Assembly: GCF_037975245.1 (NCBI RefSeq)
Contig: NC_092573.1
Coordinates: 9,334,001 to 9,398,000 of the forward strand
Reading direction: 5' to 3'
Length of the DNA: 64,000 nt
Source: Apostichopus japonicus
Taxonomy: Eukaryota > Echinodermata > Holothuroidea > Aspidochirotida > Stichopodidae
The notes under the pieces are model-generated. The model was given only the letters and a program-made list of their open reading frames with translations. It was not told where the DNA came from and did not search any database. The position numbers and the translations under genes are program-made. Positions 60,550 through 64,000 of this stretch are shown in pieces (position 1 is the stretch's first letter; the number at the start of each line of letters is the position of its first letter).

Positions 60550-61399
60550 GTATGCATTTATTATTCGTAATTATACATAAATATAGATAACTGATACAGA
60601 CTGTACGTTTAATTAAAAGTTCATTGATATAACTTATTTTAGGGGTGATTTAGACATAATTTTAGTATCCATATGTAATAGTACAATATAAAAGAACAGT
60701 TTGAGTGCTAGTTTATTTCTCTAAGGCTGTTCTGGTCGTCACGACATTCAGCTTTAACTTGTGTTATTTCTCTGAAAAGCATTTTAAGGTTAAGCTACTG
60801 TTTAAATGATTATGAGAGTTTCATTTAAATTTCGAGATGCCAACTTGAATTTGAAAATGTTACAAAATGTCGTTTGTTAAAACGACACACTTGTACAAAC
60901 GGGTAGTACACATATATTCCATGTTGTAAGCGATGGCGCTTCTGCATATGTAACTCATAGTGTTATCAAACATTGTTTGCGATGCAATTAGTAGCGGTAA
61001 ATATTACTATCAAGGAGATCACGCGGAACAACTTTACTTATACTTTAACTTCAATTCTGCACTGTGTAACATTTAAACCATTAACAAGAGTTAACGAAAT
61101 TTGCAAGAATTAAGCAGAGTAAGCGTAAACCATCCTACATTCTTATATATTATCCCAAATGCAGCATGAACTTTTCGGAAGCCAAAAAGTACCACGGTCC
61201 TGAACAGGCTAAATAAACCTGGCATAGACTAATGAAGGTCTTATACTTGTTAAAGGGTTTGGTTGTGTCAACAATGCACATGCCCCAGGCTTGGGTACAG
61301 GGATATTATTCCTCTCATTTAGTAGCCTTAGGACACTAAATGGTTTGTACTGATTTAAATACAAACACATGGGTTTTCTTTTTGGATGTTTCCTCACGC

Positions 61400-61690
61400 A
61401 AATATTGTCATAGCTAGGTCTATTGTCCAGAGCAAAAGAAATCAACTGCCTCATTACGGTGTCTTGTTTGAAAGTTGGCGGCCGTATCATTGATAACAGT
61501 ATGGATAAATCCGCATCATTCATCCTGCAAAAATTATGCAATTGGTTGCCAATTTCTCTATCAAGTTTGCAAAGGCTCCTTAAGTCTCTCTCTGAATAGG
61601 CAAAGCCCTTGTCCATGTGGCCATCTTCTTTTTGAGCCGTCGCCTTCGCCTTTTCTTCAGGAGAAACACGAAATAGGGGCGACGATGCTT
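61400..61690 (-). mobile_element. PIF/Harbinger-like transposase N-terminal fragment
   Basis: The - strand reads RRRRRLKKK, then (after a stop) GAFANLIEKL, and after a frameshift NFCRMNDADLSILLSMI, KQDTVMRQLIS. This order (basic stretch, GAFxNLxxxL, NFxRM, LLxxxxPxxxKQDTxMRxxI) fits the N-terminal part of PIF/Harbinger nucleases. The catalytic domain is absent. It replaced the FN3-2/Cys-module region of copy D. Confidence 0.6.
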
Positions 61691-61939
61691 AAGCCTCCAA
61701 TGTCACACATATTTATCGTGTACGTCTGTCGTGTCGTGTACCTGTAAATGACAAGTTGTTCAGATGGAACAACTTCCTAACTGTGTGTGATAAATGGTGC
61801 GCGATTCAAGACAACTCATGAACACGCTATGCTTCCGGAACATTCCGAGACATTGGAGAACAGTATAGAGTGGTAATAACGTGTGGTATATATAATAGAG
61901 TGGTAAAAATAGAGTGTAATAATAGAGTGGTAAAATGCG

Positions 61940-62110
61940 ACCATTATTGAAGATACGTAGTAGTCTACAGACTTGTTTAAGATTAACAGTGCTTTAATGT
62001 TAATTAACTTCATGAAATATAAAGTGAACCGACTAAATGTTCAGTGAATCACATTAAATTAAATTCACTGGAAAAAACAAACCCGTGAACAATGTAGGTA
62101 ATCAATTAAC
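61940..62110 (+). repeat. Extra copy of terminal-exon end and 3' UTR
   Basis: TTATTGAAGATACG (end of the terminal exon) and the following 3' UTR (AGACTTGTTT..., GTTAATTAACTTCATG) appear here, upstream of the split terminal exon, and again at about 63756-64000. This shows a local tandem duplication with deletion. Confidence 0.8.
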
Positions 62111-62190
62111 ATAAGTTCTACGGAGAATCGGTATAGCGTATGATGGTATTTCGCTGGGATTATCCCACGTGCGCGGAGAGCCATGGTGAG
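62100..62190 (+). pseudogene. D terminal FN3 pseudo-exon, 5' part
   Basis: Encodes MVFRWDYPTCAESHGE-like sequence matching gene A exon 6, then is cut at GGTGAG by the foldback element. Confidence 0.8.
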
Positions 62191-63588
62191 TATGGCGGGC
62201 CATCAGTCTCAAATCATGGGAGATCGACTTATACCGATTTAAATCGACATATACCAGTTTCCTTCGACTTATACTAGTTTCCAGCAGCTGAAATTGACTT
62301 CTACCGATTTAAATCGACATATACCAGTTTCATTCTACATATCATCGATTTATTTTACTTATCATCGATTTAAATCGATGATAAGTAAAATAAATCAATG
62401 ATATATCGAAGTAAACTGGTATAAGTCGATTTAAATCGATGATATGTAGAATGAAACTGGTATATGTCAATTTAAATCGACATATACCAGTTTCATTCTA
62501 CATATCATCGATTTATTTTACTTATCATCGATTTAAATCGATGATAAGTAAAATAAATCGATGATATGTCGAAGTAAACTGGTATATGTCGATTTAAATC
62601 GATGATATGTAGAATGAAACTGGTATATGTCAATTTAAATCGACATATACCAGTTTCATTCTACATATCATCGATTTATTTTACTTATCATCGACGAGAA
62701 TCACCCATTGTTTCCTAATCTCAACAGTGCAATAATATCTCGCAGTGGGCGGATGAGGCTTCCGAGTGCAATAACAAATCGACACAAATCTTCCTTTATC
62801 CCTCAGTGCATTAAGCTCTTTAATTTCCGTTTCAATCGTTAGTTGCCTCCTTTTTCTTCCCGTTCTTGCCATCCATACGGGTGTTCATTTGTTATATTAT
62901 CACGCCTTTATACTTTTATACTTTAATTCTCTGATACTCTTATGTTTGCCATTCTTATGTCTTTTTACTCTTTATCATCTTGTATTTGTCTTATTTGTAC
63001 ATATCTATTCGGGTGTTACATTTGTTTTATCATCACGCCTTTATACTTCTATACTTTAATTCTCTGATACTCTCATGTTTGTCATTCTTATATCTTTTTA
63101 CTCTTTATCATCTTGTATTTGTCTTATATGTACATATGCGAGCTTGTATTTTCCCTTTTGGGATGAAATAAAGTTTTACTTACTTACTTACTTACTTACT
63201 TATTTAAATCGATGATATGTAAAATAAATCGATGATATGTCCATTTAAATCGACATCTACCAGTTTAAATCCATGATATGTCGAATTAAATCGGTAGAAG
63301 TCAATTTCCGTGGACTTATACCAGTTTCTAGCGTCTCAAATTGACATATACCTATTTAAATCGACATATCATCGATTTAGCTCATGATATGTAGAATGAA
63401 ACTAGCTCATGATATGTAGAATGAAACTAGCTCATGATATGTAGAATGAAACTGGTACATATCGATTTCAATCGGTAGAAGTCAATTTCAGCTGCTGGAA
63501 ACTGGTATAAGTCGAAGGATACTGGTGTATGTCGATTTAAATCGGTATAAGTCGATCTCCCATGATTTGAGACTGATGGCCCGCCATA
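62191..63588. mobile_element. Foldback (long inverted repeat) element, 1.4 kb
   Basis: It starts TATGGCGGGCCATCAGTCTC and ends with the complement; the arms stay complementary for over 100 bp. GGTGAG flanks both sides (62185-62190 and 63589-63594) and occurs once at the undamaged site, proving a 6-bp duplication. The left arm holds about 163-bp palindromic units (starts near 62318, 62481 and 62643) built from CGATTTAAATCG and ATACCAGTTTC words. There is no coding capacity of its own. Confidence 0.88.
62694..63202 (+). mobile_element. 5'-truncated CR1/L2-like LINE 3' end nested in the foldback element
   Basis: The + strand begins with the C-terminus of a LINE polyprotein (SRSGRMRLPSAITNRHKSSF, then IPQCIKLFN and TAG). 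The 3' UTR contains a tandem duplication with a period of about 132 bp (starts near 62878 and 63010), and the element ends AATAAAGTTTTACTT with an (ACTT)n tail. It is inserted in an ATCGATTTAAATCGAT palindrome. Confidence 0.78.
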
Positions 63589-63774
63589 GGTGAGATCATT
63601 CGATTTTGCTATGTGTTTCGAATGACTCATCAAACCAACGTCGTTACTGGGAGCACTACACAAAGGCGAAAGCATTTCAACCCCCTAACCAGAGGTGAGG
63701 GTTATTCGCTTGAGGTAAACGATGCTACATACAAAGGAACTAGACCAGCGACTATTATTGAAGATACGTATTGA
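63589..63774 (+). pseudogene. D terminal FN3 pseudo-exon, 3' part
   Basis: An open frame continues the interrupted exon (IIRFCYVFRMTHQTN ... IIEDTY and TGA at 63772-63774). The exon was therefore still intact when the foldback element landed. Confidence 0.82.
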
Positions 63775-64000
63775 GTATAAGTATTAAGAAGGATATTATT
63801 AGTAGTAGTCTATAGACTTGTTTTAGATTAATAGTCCTTTAATGTTAATTAACTTCATGGAATATTAAGGGAACCGAATAAATGTTCAATAAATCACAGT
63901 AAATTAAATTCACTGGAAAAAACAAACCCGCGAACAATGTAAGTAACTGATACGAATCAAATAAAACGAGGATTATGCTCTTAAACTAAACTTGTGTTTG

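Larger units (their letters stand above)
56990..64000 (+). pseudogene. Copy D: segmental duplicate of gene A region, pseudogene
   Basis: The sequence tracks gene A from about 19600 to 26550, interrupted by insertions. Recognised parts are the upstream flank (57040-57330 and 58670-59120), a YGGRLA pseudo-exon (59455-59641), an FN3-1 pseudo-exon (60266-60549), intron 5 (about 61845), a terminal-exon remnant with 3' UTR (61940-62110), a second terminal exon split by an insertion (62100-62190 and 63589-63774), and 3' UTR to the window end. FN3-2 and the Cys module are not found. Deletions, frameshifts and stops rule out a product. Confidence 0.85.

Noticed and set aside
62681-62872. 63-aa - strand frame starting MARTGRKRRQ
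   Set aside because: The opposite strand encodes the LINE C-terminus (TNRHKSSF...); this frame is its shadow.
62191-63588. CRISPR-like array
   Set aside because: Repeats are palindromic and imperfect without unique spacers, in a eukaryotic foldback element with TIRs and target duplication.

Overview
This is invertebrate animal (metazoan) genomic DNA: AT-rich, intron-containing, with short exons, long introns, microsatellites and many decayed transposable elements. The mix of a divergent Cys-loop receptor gene, a local family of fibronectin type III (FN3) genes and tRNA-derived SINEs would suit a deuterostome such as an echinoderm, possibly a sea cucumber. That placement is inference; nothing in the window proves the species.

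Layout. (1) About 0.7-2.9 kb, + strand: the last two visible coding exons of a nicotinic-acetylcholine-receptor-like subunit, covering the C-loop, M1, M2, M3, the cytoplasmic loop, M4 and the stop. (2) About 2.9-10 kb: mostly empty, with one SINE and one tRNA-like SINE head. (3) 10.0-26.3 kb, gene A: six exons for a predicted 530-aa secreted protein. Its first intron of about 10.8 kb holds a dead L1/Tx1-like LINE, a tandem repeat and a TTAA-flanked MITE. (4) 27.9-36.7 kb, gene B: seven exons, 650 aa, with an internal FN3 exon and its intron recently duplicated in tandem. (5) 36.7-46.7 kb: gene-poor, with SINEs, a CR1/jockey-like RT fragment and TIR elements. (6) 46.7-53.6 kb, gene C: four exons, 333 aa, a short paralogue lacking two N-terminal modules. 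(7) 57-64 kb, copy D: a segmental duplicate of the 19.6-26.5 kb part of gene A, now a pseudogene. It is broken by deletions, stops, a 1.34-kb TIR element, a PIF/Harbinger-like transposase fragment and a 1.4-kb foldback element inside the terminal exon.

Genes A, B and C share one plan. A signal-peptide exon ends in a Cys-Cys-Leu stretch and a Gly-rich tail. In A and B an unrecognised module of about 97 residues follows (core YGGRLA, RVFVFQMPTSFFKG, YRSKFG, GIGRIWM, APCGGE). Then come FN3 domains, an FN3-like module with paired cysteines, and a terminal FN3 with its own stop codon. Every intron is phase 1 and every exon is one module. No membrane segment, kinase or phosphatase follows, so the products look like soluble secreted receptor-ectodomain-like proteins. 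This small, fast-changing tandem family, with its unrecognised N-terminal module and swapped exon cassettes, is the best candidate for something not previously described.
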